This document shows, in pieces, positions 1-9,175 of a stretch of 64,000 bases of DNA. Origin of the DNA: DASVWZ01 sp963708575 (GTDB taxonomy: Bacteria; Acidobacteriota; Terriglobia; Terriglobales; Acidobacteriaceae). Within the stretch, counting starts at the first letter, position 1, and each line of letters begins with the position of its first letter. Both the position numbers and the translations under genes were made by a program. The notes under the pieces are model-generated. The model saw only the letters and a program-made list of their open reading frames with translations. It had not been told where the DNA came from and did not search any database. Location: assembly GCA_963708575.1 (NCBI GenBank), contig CAVPTB010000007.1, positions 2,480,001 through 2,544,000 of the forward strand, written 5' to 3'.

Positions 1-29
1 GACCCAACCAGTGTTCGGAGGTTCCAGCC

Positions 30-1256
30 ATGCAGCACAGCACTCTCCGCTCGATTTGTGTCGCGCAATGCGTGTTATTTGCCGCACTGACGGCAGTCGC
101 ACAGATGTCCACTCTGGTCGAGCCAAGCCCCAATCAGATTTTGCCTCCGAAATTTCTTTTCTCGACCGACTACGAAGGAGGAAAGGTACACGGTTATCTA
201 GTGAACGCGTCTAGCGGAGCTATTACTCCGAGCGGACAAAATCCGCCGTGGGCGCACTGGGGACCGACGCGTGCGGCGGCCGATGTGGGAGGGTACCGGC
301 TGTATGTCATCAATCAAGGGTCCAAAGATTTGAACGCGTACTTTATTTATAGGAACAATGGCTACATTTACGGAGTTCCGGGGTCGCCCTTTTCGATCGG
401 GCAGCCCCCCATGGATTTGAAAGTTCACCCGTCGGGACATTACGTTTACGTGGTCGCGCAGGACGGCGCGCACAATAGCTGGCTGTACGGGTTCGCCGTG
501 CAGAGCAACGGGTCGCTCAAACCGGTCTCCGGGTCACCGGTAACAACGGTGACAGGGTCGGAAACGCTTGCCATCGATCCGCAGGGAAAGTATTTGTACG
601 TCAGCAGCTACCCGGGAACTCCCAGCCCTGGAACCAGTGAGATTGCGGCGTATTCCATCAGTGCAACCGGCGGAGCATTGACGCCGGTAGCGGGCTCACC
701 TTACGTCGAGCCGAACTCGCAGTATTGCGCCAACGGCGGCTGGGACGTTGCCATACATCCGAGCGGCAATTTCCTGATCATTCCCAACATGTGCGAAGGC
801 ATCGTGGTCTATCGCATCGGCCGCTCCACTGGTGCGCTCACACTGGTGAAGGGATCGCCTTTTGGAGTGCCGTACCCACCGTATCCGGTAGTTGAGTCGA
901 TAGCGATGGACCCGTCTGGGGAATATTTCTGGATCTCGAGTCAGTACTGCGAAACCGGATGCAGCCAGAGCACCGACACATGGAAGTTCGACAGCTCGAG
1001 CGGTGTGCCCAGCTATCTGGAGAGTGGCGAGAGCGGGTGCGGACTGCTAACCCGCTCCGATCCTTCAGGGAAATTTCTTTACGTGATCGGCGACACGACG
1101 CCTGATTCCAATTGCGCTGGGAACGGCGAGAAGCCGGGGATCTGGGGAATGTCGGTAAATCGCGGAAACGGGGCGGTGCAGAATCTTCCGGGCTCGCCGT
1201 GGGCGTCAGCGAATTCCGACTGGTTTTTGACGGATGGTTTGGTGATCACGCCTTAG
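30..1256 (+). CDS. Secreted beta-propeller (lactonase/YncE-like) protein
   Basis: A 408-residue protein with an N-terminal signal peptide (hydrophobic stretch ending ALTAVAQ near residue 25). The mature part has repeated blades with recurring motifs such as HPSGHYVYVV, IDPQGKYLYV, HPSGNFLII and DPSGKFLYVIG, the pattern of the lactonase/YncE seven-bladed propeller superfamily. A Shine-Dalgarno GGAGG lies 8 bases before the ATG, which supports this start. The protein is probably exported to the periplasm. Propellers of this kind are abundant in Acidobacteriota and their substrates are mostly unknown. I infer no enzymatic role. A paralogue lies at 5206-6378. Confidence 0.85.
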   Translation: MQHSTLRSICVAQCVLFAALTAVAQMSTLVEPSPNQILPPKFLFSTDYEGGKVHGYLVNASSGAITPSGQNPPWAHWGPTRAAADVGGYRLYVINQGSKDLNAYFIYRNNGYIYGVPGSPFSIGQPPMDLKVHPSGHYVYVVAQDGAHNSWLYGFAVQSNGSLKPVSGSPVTTVTGSETLAIDPQGKYLYVSSYPGTPSPGTSEIAAYSISATGGALTPVAGSPYVEPNSQYCANGGWDVAIHPSGNFLIIPNMCEGIVVYRIGRSTGALTLVKGSPFGVPYPPYPVVESIAMDPSGEYFWISSQYCETGCSQSTDTWKFDSSSGVPSYLESGESGCGLLTRSDPSGKFLYVIGDTTPDSNCAGNGEKPGIWGMSVNRGNGAVQNLPGSPWASANSDWFLTDGLVITP

Positions 1257-1287
1257 GGCGGGTTTTGGGAGCGCAAACGGCATTCTG

Positions 1288-1317
1288 AAGACGTAGCAAA
1301 ACTAGGTCTCTACGGGA
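1288..1317. repeat. Degenerate dispersed palindrome (GACGTAGC family)
   Basis: The short space between convergent genes holds GAAGACGTAG, a few bases, then CTAGGTCTCTACG, an imperfect palindrome. It resembles better-preserved copies at 40425-40451 and 60433-60461. It could act as a weak bidirectional hairpin. The relationship is judged by eye only. Confidence 0.4.
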
Positions 1318-2738
1318 TTGCTTTTAGCGGCTGCGTGACACTCTTGCTTCAGAAGATCGAACAGGCCTGCCATGTGCTCTTTGCGAGTGCGGAAGTTCAC
1401 GGGGTTGATGCGAAACCAGGACTTTCCTTTCAGTTCGGTGGTTGACATCCAGAAGCGGCCGCTTTGCTCGACCCGGCTGGCGACTGCGGCGTGCAACTCT
1501 TTCGATTGCGGCTCGCTCAACTCTGCTCCCGTATAGCGAATGCAAATGGCGGACATCGGAGGATAGCTGGCCGTCTCAAATTCCGGATCTTTCTCGGCGA
1601 GCGAATAGAGATACCGTGCCTGGCGGACGTTGTTATCGATCCATTCGCCGATCTGATGGGAGCCGTAGCGTTTAAAACTCATCCAGACTTTCAGGCTGCG
1701 AAAGCGGCGGGACTGCTCGAAGCCGTGCACATAATATTGATAGCGCTCGTTGGCCTGGTCGAGCTCGTCGGTCAAGTACGAAGGCTTGATGCCGAAGGAG
1801 GCGGTGAGACGCGCCTGATCCTTCACCAGCACCGCTCCGGCATCGAGCGGCGCATAAAACCATTTGTGGGGATCGATGGTGATGGAGTCGGCGAGATCAA
1901 GCCCGCGGTCGCGCATCGGCGAGTCGTTGGAGAGCAGCATGCCGCCGCCGTACGCAGCGTCTACATGGAGCCACATGCCTTCACGGTCGGCAATGCGGCG
2001 GAGCTCGCGGATATCATCCACGGCGCCGGTGTTGGTGGTTCCGAAGATACCCACGATGCATAGGGGACGGATTCCGTTCTTCTTGTCCCGTGCGATCGCC
2101 TCTTCAAGCGCGTCGAGACGCACCTGAAATTTTTCGTCGGTCGGTAGAGCGCGCAATCCATTTCGCCCCAAGCCGACGCAATCGACTGCTTTGTCGATGG
2201 AAACGTGACGTTCTTCGGAAGCGTAAACCGCCCACTTTTCGCTGATGCCGTCGTGCTGGGCGCGATCGCCGGTGACGGCGTCGCGGCCGACTTTCAAGCC
2301 AATGAAGTTAGCGGTCATGCCACCGCTGGTGAGATTCCCTCCAGCTTTGGCGGCGTATCCGCAGAGATCGGTGAGCCAGCGGACGACGCGGCGTTCCATA
2401 GCGACTGCCGAGGGACCAATCGAATACGCGCCGACATTCTGATTGATGGCTGAGCAGATGAAGTCGGCGATCACGCCCACTGGATTTGGCGACGGCGTAA
2501 TCAATCCCATATAGCCGGGATGTCCAACGTGAGTGCAGTATGGAAGGAGTTTCTCTTCGAGTTCCGCGATCACCGCTTGCGGTGTGCTCGGCTGCTGCGG
2601 AAGGGGCTCGGCGAACAGGTCGTTAAGGTGGCGCGGCTCGACGTCGGGAAACACGCGCTTCTCTTCGATGTGATCGAAGTATTCGGCGAGCAAGTCGACA
2701 ACCTGATGTCCGACCTGACGAAATTCCTTTGGGTCCAT
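1302..2738 (-). CDS. PLP-dependent group II amino-acid decarboxylase
   Basis: A 478-residue fold-type I PLP enzyme of the aromatic-L-amino-acid/glutamate decarboxylase family. It shows the substrate-side motif HPGYMG near residue 73, GGNLTSGGMTAN near 133, the cofactor aspartate in HVDAAYGG (D260) and the Schiff-base lysine in DPHKWFY (K292). Length fits the family. The reaction would be decarboxylation of an aromatic or related amino acid to its amine in the cytoplasm; the exact substrate cannot be read from sequence. It is convergent with the propeller gene upstream and shows no operon partner. Confidence 0.9.
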   Translation of the reverse strand: MDPKEFRQVGHQVVDLLAEYFDHIEEKRVFPDVEPRHLNDLFAEPLPQQPSTPQAVIAELEEKLLPYCTHVGHPGYMGLITPSPNPVGVIADFICSAINQNVGAYSIGPSAVAMERRVVRWLTDLCGYAAKAGGNLTSGGMTANFIGLKVGRDAVTGDRAQHDGISEKWAVYASEERHVSIDKAVDCVGLGRNGLRALPTDEKFQVRLDALEEAIARDKKNGIRPLCIVGIFGTTNTGAVDDIRELRRIADREGMWLHVDAAYGGGMLLSNDSPMRDRGLDLADSITIDPHKWFYAPLDAGAVLVKDQARLTASFGIKPSYLTDELDQANERYQYYVHGFEQSRRFRSLKVWMSFKRYGSHQIGEWIDNNVRQARYLYSLAEKDPEFETASYPPMSAICIRYTGAELSEPQSKELHAAVASRVEQSGRFWMSTTELKGKSWFRINPVNFRTRKEHMAGLFDLLKQECHAAAKSNPVET

Positions 2739-2922
2739 GAGTGGTCTCCGCTACTTAAGATAACTCTTCAGGCTAGGGCATGGGGCGCGGGGGAAGATAT
2801 CCGAATCTTGTGGGGAAGTGGCGGCGGGAAGAAGGAGGAAGGTTCGGCGAGGTTTTGAGGGGGATGGAGGATGTCTCACCGGCTATTCAAATATATCCGC
2901 GCCGTCGGGTTTACGCACGGGC

Positions 2923-3801
2923 CTAGTCCGCCTCAAAGAGGGCATCGTACTGCGATCCGTTGCAGGCCCCCCCCTGAACGGTAAAGTCGACAGCGACCGA
3001 AGCTCCTTCTTTACCAAGATTTATGAATGTTCCGGAACCGACGAGGTCGCCGGAATCCGTATGGACCGTCATTTCTACAGAGTCCCCAAGTACATTGCCG
3101 CTCGAAACCGTACCTACCTTGCCAGGGGAGAAGCATGGCGGATTGGCGAGAGTGAAAGTGAAGGTGCCGGTGAATTGCGAAACACCGGATGCATTCGGCA
3201 GACTCTGTGTAAAAACTGCCTTTCCTGAATTTGGAGGCGTTTCGCTAAGGTCCCAGTCACCCGTCATTGAAAAATGTTTGGGTTCGGTCCACTGATCTTG
3301 GGTGTACAGCTGTCCGGCACACGCTCCGCCAGTGATAATTATTGTTGCCCCAAACACATACTGAGGGCCGGGCGGGGTCGGCGCATCCAACCCGCCGTTG
3401 TGTTCATCGTAAAAACCATTGACCGTCAGTACCTGTCCTCGAATGGGTGAACTGGAAAAGGTCAACGTGTAGCTGCCATCGTTAGATACCCTGCCGCTAA
3501 CGATCAATTTATCCTTTACCGGATCAAAGCAAGGCGAGTCGTATATGTACAGAACCCCGCTGATCGCATTCCCAGTCTGAATCAGAGAACCACCTGCAGA
3601 AGCACCGTCTGGTAGTTCCAAGACCCAATTCCCAGAGGCGAGCATGAACTGAACTTGATTCGGGTTTTGCGGACTACCCGAAGCGTTCGAACCACCGCAA
3701 CCGGAAAGCATAGTTGCGAGCAATCCAATGGTTATCAGAGTTACCGCCTGCAACCTTACTCTCGGGCTATTTCTGAGGCCTTGCATTCGTGCCGTATTCA
3801 C
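2923..3801 (-). CDS. Predicted lipoprotein, unknown function
   Basis: A 292-residue protein with a basic N-terminus, a hydrophobic segment and a lipobox LSGC (Cys35), so it is probably a lipid-anchored envelope protein. The remainder is rich in Gly, Ser and Thr, with two similar halves (SGNWVLELPD near 55 and TGDWDLSETPP near 180; PCFDP and PCFSPG; GGACAGQ and GGACNGS). This suggests an internal duplication of a beta-rich domain. I recognise no enzyme motif. An alternative start at Met6 would shorten the n-region without removing the lipobox. Confidence 0.75.
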   Translation of the reverse strand: MNTARMQGLRNSPRVRLQAVTLITIGLLATMLSGCGGSNASGSPQNPNQVQFMLASGNWVLELPDGASAGGSLIQTGNAISGVLYIYDSPCFDPVKDKLIVSGRVSNDGSYTLTFSSSPIRGQVLTVNGFYDEHNGGLDAPTPPGPQYVFGATIIITGGACAGQLYTQDQWTEPKHFSMTGDWDLSETPPNSGKAVFTQSLPNASGVSQFTGTFTFTLANPPCFSPGKVGTVSSGNVLGDSVEMTVHTDSGDLVGSGTFINLGKEGASVAVDFTVQGGACNGSQYDALFEAD

Positions 3802-3997
3802 AAAGCCTCCCGTCGAGCACAGAGCAGTGTAACTCCGGGAGGCAAACTCGTTCCGTGACTAACCGCACAGGGTCGAATGGCGGAAGAAATCCTGCGATAG
3901 CATAAGCGTACGGTGTTGGTCCGCCTGCCTGCGCCAGCGCTAAACGCCTTGACGAGTCCTTCTATGCCACGTACGATTAGCGAAGAAAAGGCGAATC

Positions 3998-5005
3998 ATG
4001 GCTACCCTTCCGTTACTCCCTGCTGACTCAAAACCACGGCTGATTGGCATTGCGCGGCTGGCGTCAGAGGGGGAGTCTTTGCGGCAAGGGCACAAGGTCG
4101 AGTACTTCACCTTGCCGGCCCGTTCCTTGCTGAACCGCTGCACAGCGGCGCGGATGCCGTTTACCTGGACGATCAATCCGTACCGTGGTTGTGAGTTCGC
4201 CTGCAAGTACTGCTACGCGCGCTATACGCACGAGTTCATGGAGATGCGGGATGGCGTCGATTTCGAACGCAAGATCTACGTCAAGCAGCACGCCGCCGAG
4301 CTGCTGCGGCAAGAGTTGCGACACGTAAAGCCGGGCGAGGAGATCGCGATTGGCACGGCAACCGATCCGTACCAGCCGGCGGAACGGCGTTTCGAGATTA
4401 CGCGCGGCATTCTGGAAGAGCTGGCGCGGCACCGTGGACTCGAGATCGGGATTGTGACCAAGTCGAACCTGGTGGTGCGCGACACCGAGCTGTTGCTCGA
4501 GATCGGGCGAAACAACCGGCTGTTCGTGAATATCACGATCACTACTCTGGATGTCGAGCTGGCGCGGATTCTGGAGCCGCGGGCGCCGCGTCCCGATCTG
4601 CGGCTGGAGGCGATGCGCCAACTGGTGCAGTCGGGAGTGGCGGCGGGGGTGATTTGCGCGCCGGTGGTACCGGAGATCACGGACCGTGCAAAGGATCTGG
4701 AGGCTTTGGTTCGGGCGGTGGCGGAGGCGGGGGGCAAATATATTTTCGCCAACTCGCTGTTTCTGAAGCCCTGCTCGGCGGCGATCTTCCTGCCGTTTCT
4801 GGAAGAGAAATTCCCCGAACTGGCGGCGGGATTCCGCAAACGCTACGAGACTCGCGCTTTTCTGACCCCGGCCTATCGCAAGCGGCTGTCGCAACTGATG
4901 GCGAAATTGCGGGAAAAATACAAAATCCGCAATGAATACGACCGGTATAGCCGGCGTACCCATCCCGTCGCGCAGGCCGATCCGGAGCAAATGAAGCTGT
5001 TTTGA
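3998..5005 (+). CDS. Radical SAM protein (SPL/Rv2578c-like)
   Basis: A 335-residue protein with the radical SAM iron-sulfur motif CEFACKYC (C65, C69, C72; CX3CX2C) after the typical NPYRGC lead-in. Downstream are GTATDPYQPAE and IVTKSNLVVRD, features shared with the spore photoproduct lyase-related Rv2578c family. It would bind a 4Fe-4S cluster and S-adenosylmethionine. The substrate is unknown, although SplB relatives repair DNA photoproducts. A weak AAGGCG element precedes the ATG. It stands alone between two minus-strand genes. Confidence 0.85.
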   Translation: MATLPLLPADSKPRLIGIARLASEGESLRQGHKVEYFTLPARSLLNRCTAARMPFTWTINPYRGCEFACKYCYARYTHEFMEMRDGVDFERKIYVKQHAAELLRQELRHVKPGEEIAIGTATDPYQPAERRFEITRGILEELARHRGLEIGIVTKSNLVVRDTELLLEIGRNNRLFVNITITTLDVELARILEPRAPRPDLRLEAMRQLVQSGVAAGVICAPVVPEITDRAKDLEALVRAVAEAGGKYIFANSLFLKPCSAAIFLPFLEEKFPELAAGFRKRYETRAFLTPAYRKRLSQLMAKLREKYKIRNEYDRYSRRTHPVAQADPEQMKLF

Positions 5006-5205
5006 GTTTCGTGGACGCGTTTCTGTCCGGATTTCGTAAATTTCCACAGCCAGTGTTGCAGCGGGTTGAAATCGCCCTAAAATCCGCAGCGACCGCAAGG
5101 TCAAGTTCGCGCCCTCCCCCATCGCGAACAAACGCTGTGTAAACGCGTGTACCCGGGGCCGCGTCTCCCACGACTCCGGGTATAAATATCCACTTCGGTT
5201 CCGGG

Positions 5206-6378
5206 TTACCGTGCAACCGAAATCCAGAAATTGTTGTCGTACGGGTCTCCTGGATAATTCAGCTGGTTGGTGACAACCGTCAACTTTCCGGTTGACGCGT
5301 TGACTCGCAGCGAATTAATCGCGCCGGTACACTCGTCGAAAACACAGTTCGGCTGGTTGTAGTCGGCCACGTAGACGTACTTACCGGATGGGTCGGCAAG
5401 GATCGTGTCCACCGAGTGAAGTTTTCCGGCGGCAGACTTTACTGCTAACGTCAGGGCTCCGTTTTTTTGGTTCATCCGCCAGGTCCATACCTGGTTTCCA
5501 TTCGTACTGAAGAGGAAATTGTGCACCAGATCGATGGTCATCCACTGCTGCCGCGGACTACTGACCGGCGATCCGGGAACTTCAGTCAAAGCGCCGGTGT
5601 TCGGGTTGATCTGAAATCCGGAGATCGTGTCGTCACTGTTCATCGCATACAGGTAACCGTGAGCCGCTTCGAGGAGATTTACCGAATGCGCAGCAAAGGG
5701 AGAGCCCGCGATCTCAGTAATGGTTCCGCTCGTCTTATTGAGCTTGTAGGCGGCGATCGCGTTCGGCTCGGCCAGGTAGACGTAGTTGCCCGACAAGGGA
5801 GTGGCCACCCATCCGATGCGGGTAGTGCTGGGCACCGCGACCCGGCAAGTTTCTTTGGGGACCCCGGTGCTGCGATCGATGCGGAAGACAGAGAGATAGA
5901 TTAATGAGTTCACGTCTTCGCCGCTGGTGTACAAGAATTGTCCTTGGGGGTCCATGAAGACGGATGCGTATACGTCGGCGGGATCGACGGAAAAGGGGGA
6001 CCCTGGCACAGGCGTGAGGTCTCCGGTGGTTTGATTAATGGTGTAAGCGAGGACTCTGGGGCCGCGGTCGTAACTAGTCGCGAACATGAAATGGTTGGCA
6101 GCATCGACCAATCCATCGGTGGTATCGATTCCATCCAGGGATTTGTTGAAACTAAGTGCTCCGGTGGATGGATTGATCTTCAGTTCCGGGGTGGTGGGCC
6201 ATTTGCCGATGTAGAGGAATTTGGCTGGACCGGGCGCAGGTTGGGAATGTCCTGAGCGGGGCGACGGAGTCTGTTGCTGCGCGAACAAGAGAGCGGAACT
6301 CGCCAACAATCCGGCCAGCATGACTGCTCGCTTGGTCGAAGCGGCGCGACGAAACGAAAGGGACTGCGAAAGGACCAT
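5206..6378 (-). CDS. Secreted beta-propeller (lactonase-like) protein
   Basis: About 390 residues from the ATG at 6378, which has a GGAGG site about 11 bases upstream; an in-frame TTG at 6396 is the alternative. A signal peptide ends near LLASSALLFAQQQ. The body has blade-like repeats (INPSTGALSF, INQTTGDLTPVPGSPF, LNKTSGTITEIAGSPF, INPNTGALTEVPGSPV, VNASTGKLTVV) with FLYTSGED and YVYVAD strands. It is a paralogue of the protein at 30-1256. It is probably periplasmic with unknown ligand; the lactonase name describes the fold only. Confidence 0.85.
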   Translation of the reverse strand: MVLSQSLSFRRAASTKRAVMLAGLLASSALLFAQQQTPSPRSGHSQPAPGPAKFLYIGKWPTTPELKINPSTGALSFNKSLDGIDTTDGLVDAANHFMFATSYDRGPRVLAYTINQTTGDLTPVPGSPFSVDPADVYASVFMDPQGQFLYTSGEDVNSLIYLSVFRIDRSTGVPKETCRVAVPSTTRIGWVATPLSGNYVYLAEPNAIAAYKLNKTSGTITEIAGSPFAAHSVNLLEAAHGYLYAMNSDDTISGFQINPNTGALTEVPGSPVSSPRQQWMTIDLVHNFLFSTNGNQVWTWRMNQKNGALTLAVKSAAGKLHSVDTILADPSGKYVYVADYNQPNCVFDECTGAINSLRVNASTGKLTVVTNQLNYPGDPYDNNFWISVAR

Positions 6379-6558
6379 AACGGCATTGACCTCCAATACG
6401 CGGCCTGCTTTATCGAGCTTGCTTCGCTGCGCTCGCGAAGAACCAGCGCGATCATCGACGGCATATCCGCGCGCTTTTAGAGGGGAGGCCCGGAGTTCAC
6501 GTTGTTCCTTCTAAGGTGAAAACGGTGCAAGCGGTGCGGAAGTGGGGACGAGCCACGT

Positions 6559-7449
6559 CTAAGGCATGCGGATCGCGAGGAGCTTGGCCGGATCGACGTA
6601 GATTCCCTGCCAGCGGGCAGCCACGTGAAGGTGCGGACCGGTGGCTCGGCCGGTGCCTCCGCTCAGACCGAGGCGGTTGCCGCGTTCCACTGGCTGGCCA
6701 GACTTCACCTCAAGCTTCGAGAGATGCATGTAGATGGTCAGCAATCCCTGGCCGTGGTCGAGCACCACGCAGTTGCCTTCGAAATAGAGCGGCTGGGCAA
6801 GAAGCACTTTGCCACTATTGATGGCGAGCACGGGGGTGCCTTGGGGGACGGCGTAGTCGAGTCCCTGATGAACGCCCTGAACGTGGCCGTTGAAGGTACG
6901 GGCCGTACCGAAGACATCGGACACGCGGGCTTCGACGGGCGGGGCGAAGTCGCCGGACCAGATGCGGTCAGGATTGAAGGTCGAGAATGTGTCCTGTTTG
7001 ATGGTTTTGTCGGCGGCGATCTCTTTCAATTCCTCGGCGCTGGGCTGGGTGAACTTCGTCGGCACAGTGACTTTGACGCTGGGATACTTTGCCTCGGCTA
7101 CGACGAGCTTTGTTTCGAACGTCACCGGCTTTCCCTGGGCGGTCGTGCCCCGCAGTTCGAGCGAGTAGGAGCCGGGCTTGGTCTCGACGGAGACTCCGGC
7201 TATGCCGTACCAGGAGGGGCTATTCGCAATCGAAGCGAAGTAGACGTCGTGTCCGAACCAGCTTGCGGAGAGCGACTTCAGCGGGAGGGATGGAGTGATC
7301 TGAAACAGGATGGGCGAACCGTTCACCAGCTTGGCCGGCTGAACGGTCACGGACCAAGAGACGGGCGTGGCAACAGCGGACACCTGGACCCATGCGAAGA
7401 GCAGGAGAACCGTCGCTATGCTGGATCGTGCGGGCAATCGAAATGACAT
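6559..7449 (-). CDS. Secreted M23-family metallopeptidase
   Basis: About 296 residues from the ATG at 7449, which begins a clear signal peptide (MSFRLPARSS then a hydrophobic run to VQVSA). The C-terminal half is a LytM/M23 domain: HQGLDYAVPQGTPV supplies the H-x(3)-D zinc ligands and GPHLHVAARW the HxH motif, with IYMHLSKL between. The N-terminal ~120 residues look beta-rich and may be a substrate-positioning module. Predicted role is peptidoglycan endopeptidase in the periplasm. It is divergent from the L,D-transpeptidase at 7504, so the two wall enzymes share a ~55-bp promoter region. Confidence 0.88.
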   Translation of the reverse strand: MSFRLPARSSIATVLLLFAWVQVSAVATPVSWSVTVQPAKLVNGSPILFQITPSLPLKSLSASWFGHDVYFASIANSPSWYGIAGVSVETKPGSYSLELRGTTAQGKPVTFETKLVVAEAKYPSVKVTVPTKFTQPSAEELKEIAADKTIKQDTFSTFNPDRIWSGDFAPPVEARVSDVFGTARTFNGHVQGVHQGLDYAVPQGTPVLAINSGKVLLAQPLYFEGNCVVLDHGQGLLTIYMHLSKLEVKSGQPVERGNRLGLSGGTGRATGPHLHVAARWQGIYVDPAKLLAIRMP

Positions 7450-7490
7450 GCTTCCGCCAGCGTAGCACTCCTTCTTTCGTGTCTGGCTTC

Positions 7491-7496
7491 TATAAT
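7491..7496 (+). promoter_or_regulatory. -10 box directly upstream of GTG start
   Basis: A perfect TATAAT ends 7 bases before the GTG start of the L,D-transpeptidase. Transcription would start at about the start codon itself, implying a leaderless transcript. No convincing -35 hexamer is seen. Confidence 0.45.
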
Positions 7497-7503
7497 CGGC
7501 GAC

Positions 7504-8007
7504 GTGCATAGTTGGTTCACTGCCGCGTTGTCGATGGTGCTGGCGAGCGGGTCGGGATGGAATCAGGCGCTAACCGCCGGCGTCAAAGCTGATCGCGTCG
7601 TGGTGGCGAAAAAAGATCGCACTCTCACGCTGATGCACCAGGGACAAATCCTGAAGACTTACAAAGTTTCGCTGGGCGGAGAACCAGCGGGACCCAAGGT
7701 GCAGGAGGGAGATCATAAGACTCCTGAGGGCACCTATGTGCTCGACCGGCGAAATCCAAAAAGCAAGTTCTACCGGTCGATACACATTTCTTATCCGAAC
7801 GAGCAGGATCGGGAGCGGGCGGCGAAGCTGGGCGTCAGCGCCGGCGGGGACATTATGGTGCATGGCCTGCCGAATGGGTTTGGATGGCTCGAGCGCGTGC
7901 ATTTGGAGAGGGACTGGACCGACGGCTGTATCGCGGTGACTGATCGCGAGATGGATGAGATATGGGATGCGGTAGCGGATGGGACCGTGATTGAGATCTT
8001 GCCGTAG
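7504..8007 (+). CDS. L,D-transpeptidase (YkuD domain)
   Basis: A 167-residue exported protein with the YkuD catalytic signature: MVHGLPN followed by TDGCIAVTDREMDEI, giving His and the nucleophilic Cys in the SHGC-type motif (TDGC here). It would form 3-3 peptidoglycan cross-links or anchor proteins to the wall. The start is GTG at 7504, giving a short signal peptide (FTAALSMVLASGSG). A perfect TATAAT at 7491-7496 lies only 7 bases before the GTG and no Shine-Dalgarno fits between, so the mRNA may be leaderless. Confidence 0.87.
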   Translation: MHSWFTAALSMVLASGSGWNQALTAGVKADRVVVAKKDRTLTLMHQGQILKTYKVSLGGEPAGPKVQEGDHKTPEGTYVLDRRNPKSKFYRSIHISYPNEQDRERAAKLGVSAGGDIMVHGLPNGFGWLERVHLERDWTDGCIAVTDREMDEIWDAVADGTVIEILP

Positions 8008-8039
8008 CAGGAGGTCAAGGGATTGACTGCCAGGGCACT

Positions 8040-8130
8040 CAAGGGGAATCAGGAAGGTCAAAAGCTTTCACCACCAAGGGCACGAAGGAGTACTAAGGAA
8101 AATCAGCGCTAAGGAGCGCTAAGGAAAATC
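8040..8130. repeat. Dispersed 'ACCACNAAGG..ACTAAGG' intergenic repeat
   Basis: Contains CACCAAGGGCACGAAGGAG and ACTAAGGAAAATC, followed by a local duplication of GCGCTAAGGA. A related stretch occurs at 47790-47860 (CACGAAGGACACTAAGG). This looks like a dispersed non-coding element; no function is apparent. Confidence 0.4.
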
Positions 8131-8217
8131 AAAGGAGACCTGGGAAGTAAATCCAGAGCTGGTTGGGCGGGGTAGAGCAACGGCGGGAGGGATGGGGGAA
8201 TCCAATCGCCGCCTATC

Positions 8218-9153
8218 ATGTCGGCGTCGCAGCTTACCTCGTCCGAGCAACTGGAATCCATTTGGAAGCTGGGCGGACTGACGCCGATCCAGCTCACAAA
8301 GAAAGTCTATAGCGAAGTTCTCGACGACAACTTGCTGGGGCGCGCGGCGGAACTGGCCTACAACTTTCTGCTGGCGATTTTTCCGGCTGTGTTGCTGCTG
8401 CTGTCTCTATTTGGTTTGTTCGCGGCGCGGGCTTCGATAATGCGGGCGAGCCTTCTGGGATATTTCGCCGACTTCCTGCCTCCAGCGGCTTATCAGATGT
8501 TCGTTCAGACCCTGAATGAAGTCACCAAGAATACGGGCGGGGGCAAGATCACGTTTGGGATCGTGTTCTCGTTGTGGTTCGCGGCCGGCGGCATGACTTC
8601 CATGATTTCGACTTTGAACGCGGCTTATCACGTGCGCGAAGCGCGGTCGTTCGTGAAGGTGCGCGAGATTGCGCTCGGACTGACCGTAGTGATTGCCGTG
8701 CTGACGGTTTCTGCTTTGGCGCTGGTTCTGGTCGGAGGACATCTGGCGGAAGTGGTGGGGTCGGAGATCGGGTTGCGTTACGCGATTGTGCTGGCCTGGA
8801 AAATTCTGCATTGGCCTCTGGCAGTTTTATTTCTGGTGCTCGCGTTCTCGATTATTTATTACGTCGCGCCGGATTTGAAAGAACAGCACTGGTATTGGAT
8901 CACCCCAGGCTCGGTGGTGGGGGTGGCGTTGTGGCTGGCGGCTTCGGGAATGTTTCGCGCGTATCTTCATTTCTTCAATACTTATAGCCGGACATATGGA
9001 TCGCTGGGCGCGGCCATCATTCTGCTGGTATGGCTCTACGTCACCGGGTTGGCATTTCTGATTGGCGGAGAGATCAATGCGGTGATTGAGCATGCAGCGG
9101 CGGAGCGCGGACATCCGGAGGCAAAAGCGCCGGGGCAGAAGATGGCGGCGTAA
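8218..9153 (+). CDS. YihY/BrkB-family inner-membrane protein
   Basis: A 311-residue integral membrane protein with about six hydrophobic segments. It has the family features: an N-terminal ELAYNFLLAIFPAVL segment, FGIVFSLWFAAGGMTSM in the middle, and the conserved C-terminal block NTYSRTYGSLGAAIILLVWLY followed by GGEINAVIEH (quoted in two parts). The family was once called ribonuclease BN, but that assignment was withdrawn; its real function is unresolved. The REP-like array starts 22 bases after the stop. Confidence 0.9.
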   Translation: MSASQLTSSEQLESIWKLGGLTPIQLTKKVYSEVLDDNLLGRAAELAYNFLLAIFPAVLLLLSLFGLFAARASIMRASLLGYFADFLPPAAYQMFVQTLNEVTKNTGGGKITFGIVFSLWFAAGGMTSMISTLNAAYHVREARSFVKVREIALGLTVVIAVLTVSALALVLVGGHLAEVVGSEIGLRYAIVLAWKILHWPLAVLFLVLAFSIIYYVAPDLKEQHWYWITPGSVVGVALWLAASGMFRAYLHFFNTYSRTYGSLGAAIILLVWLYVTGLAFLIGGEINAVIEHAAAERGHPEAKAPGQKMAA

Positions 9154-9175
9154 GGCGCTGCATTGAGTGCTCAGA

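Noticed and set aside
1464..2063. 199-codon plus-strand frame opposite the PLP decarboxylase
   Set aside because: It is antisense to a gene with clear PLP-binding residues and has no family features.
4064..5131. 355-codon minus-strand frame opposite the radical SAM gene
   Set aside because: The plus strand carries clear catalytic motifs; the antisense product is low-complexity Arg/Gln/Leu-rich.
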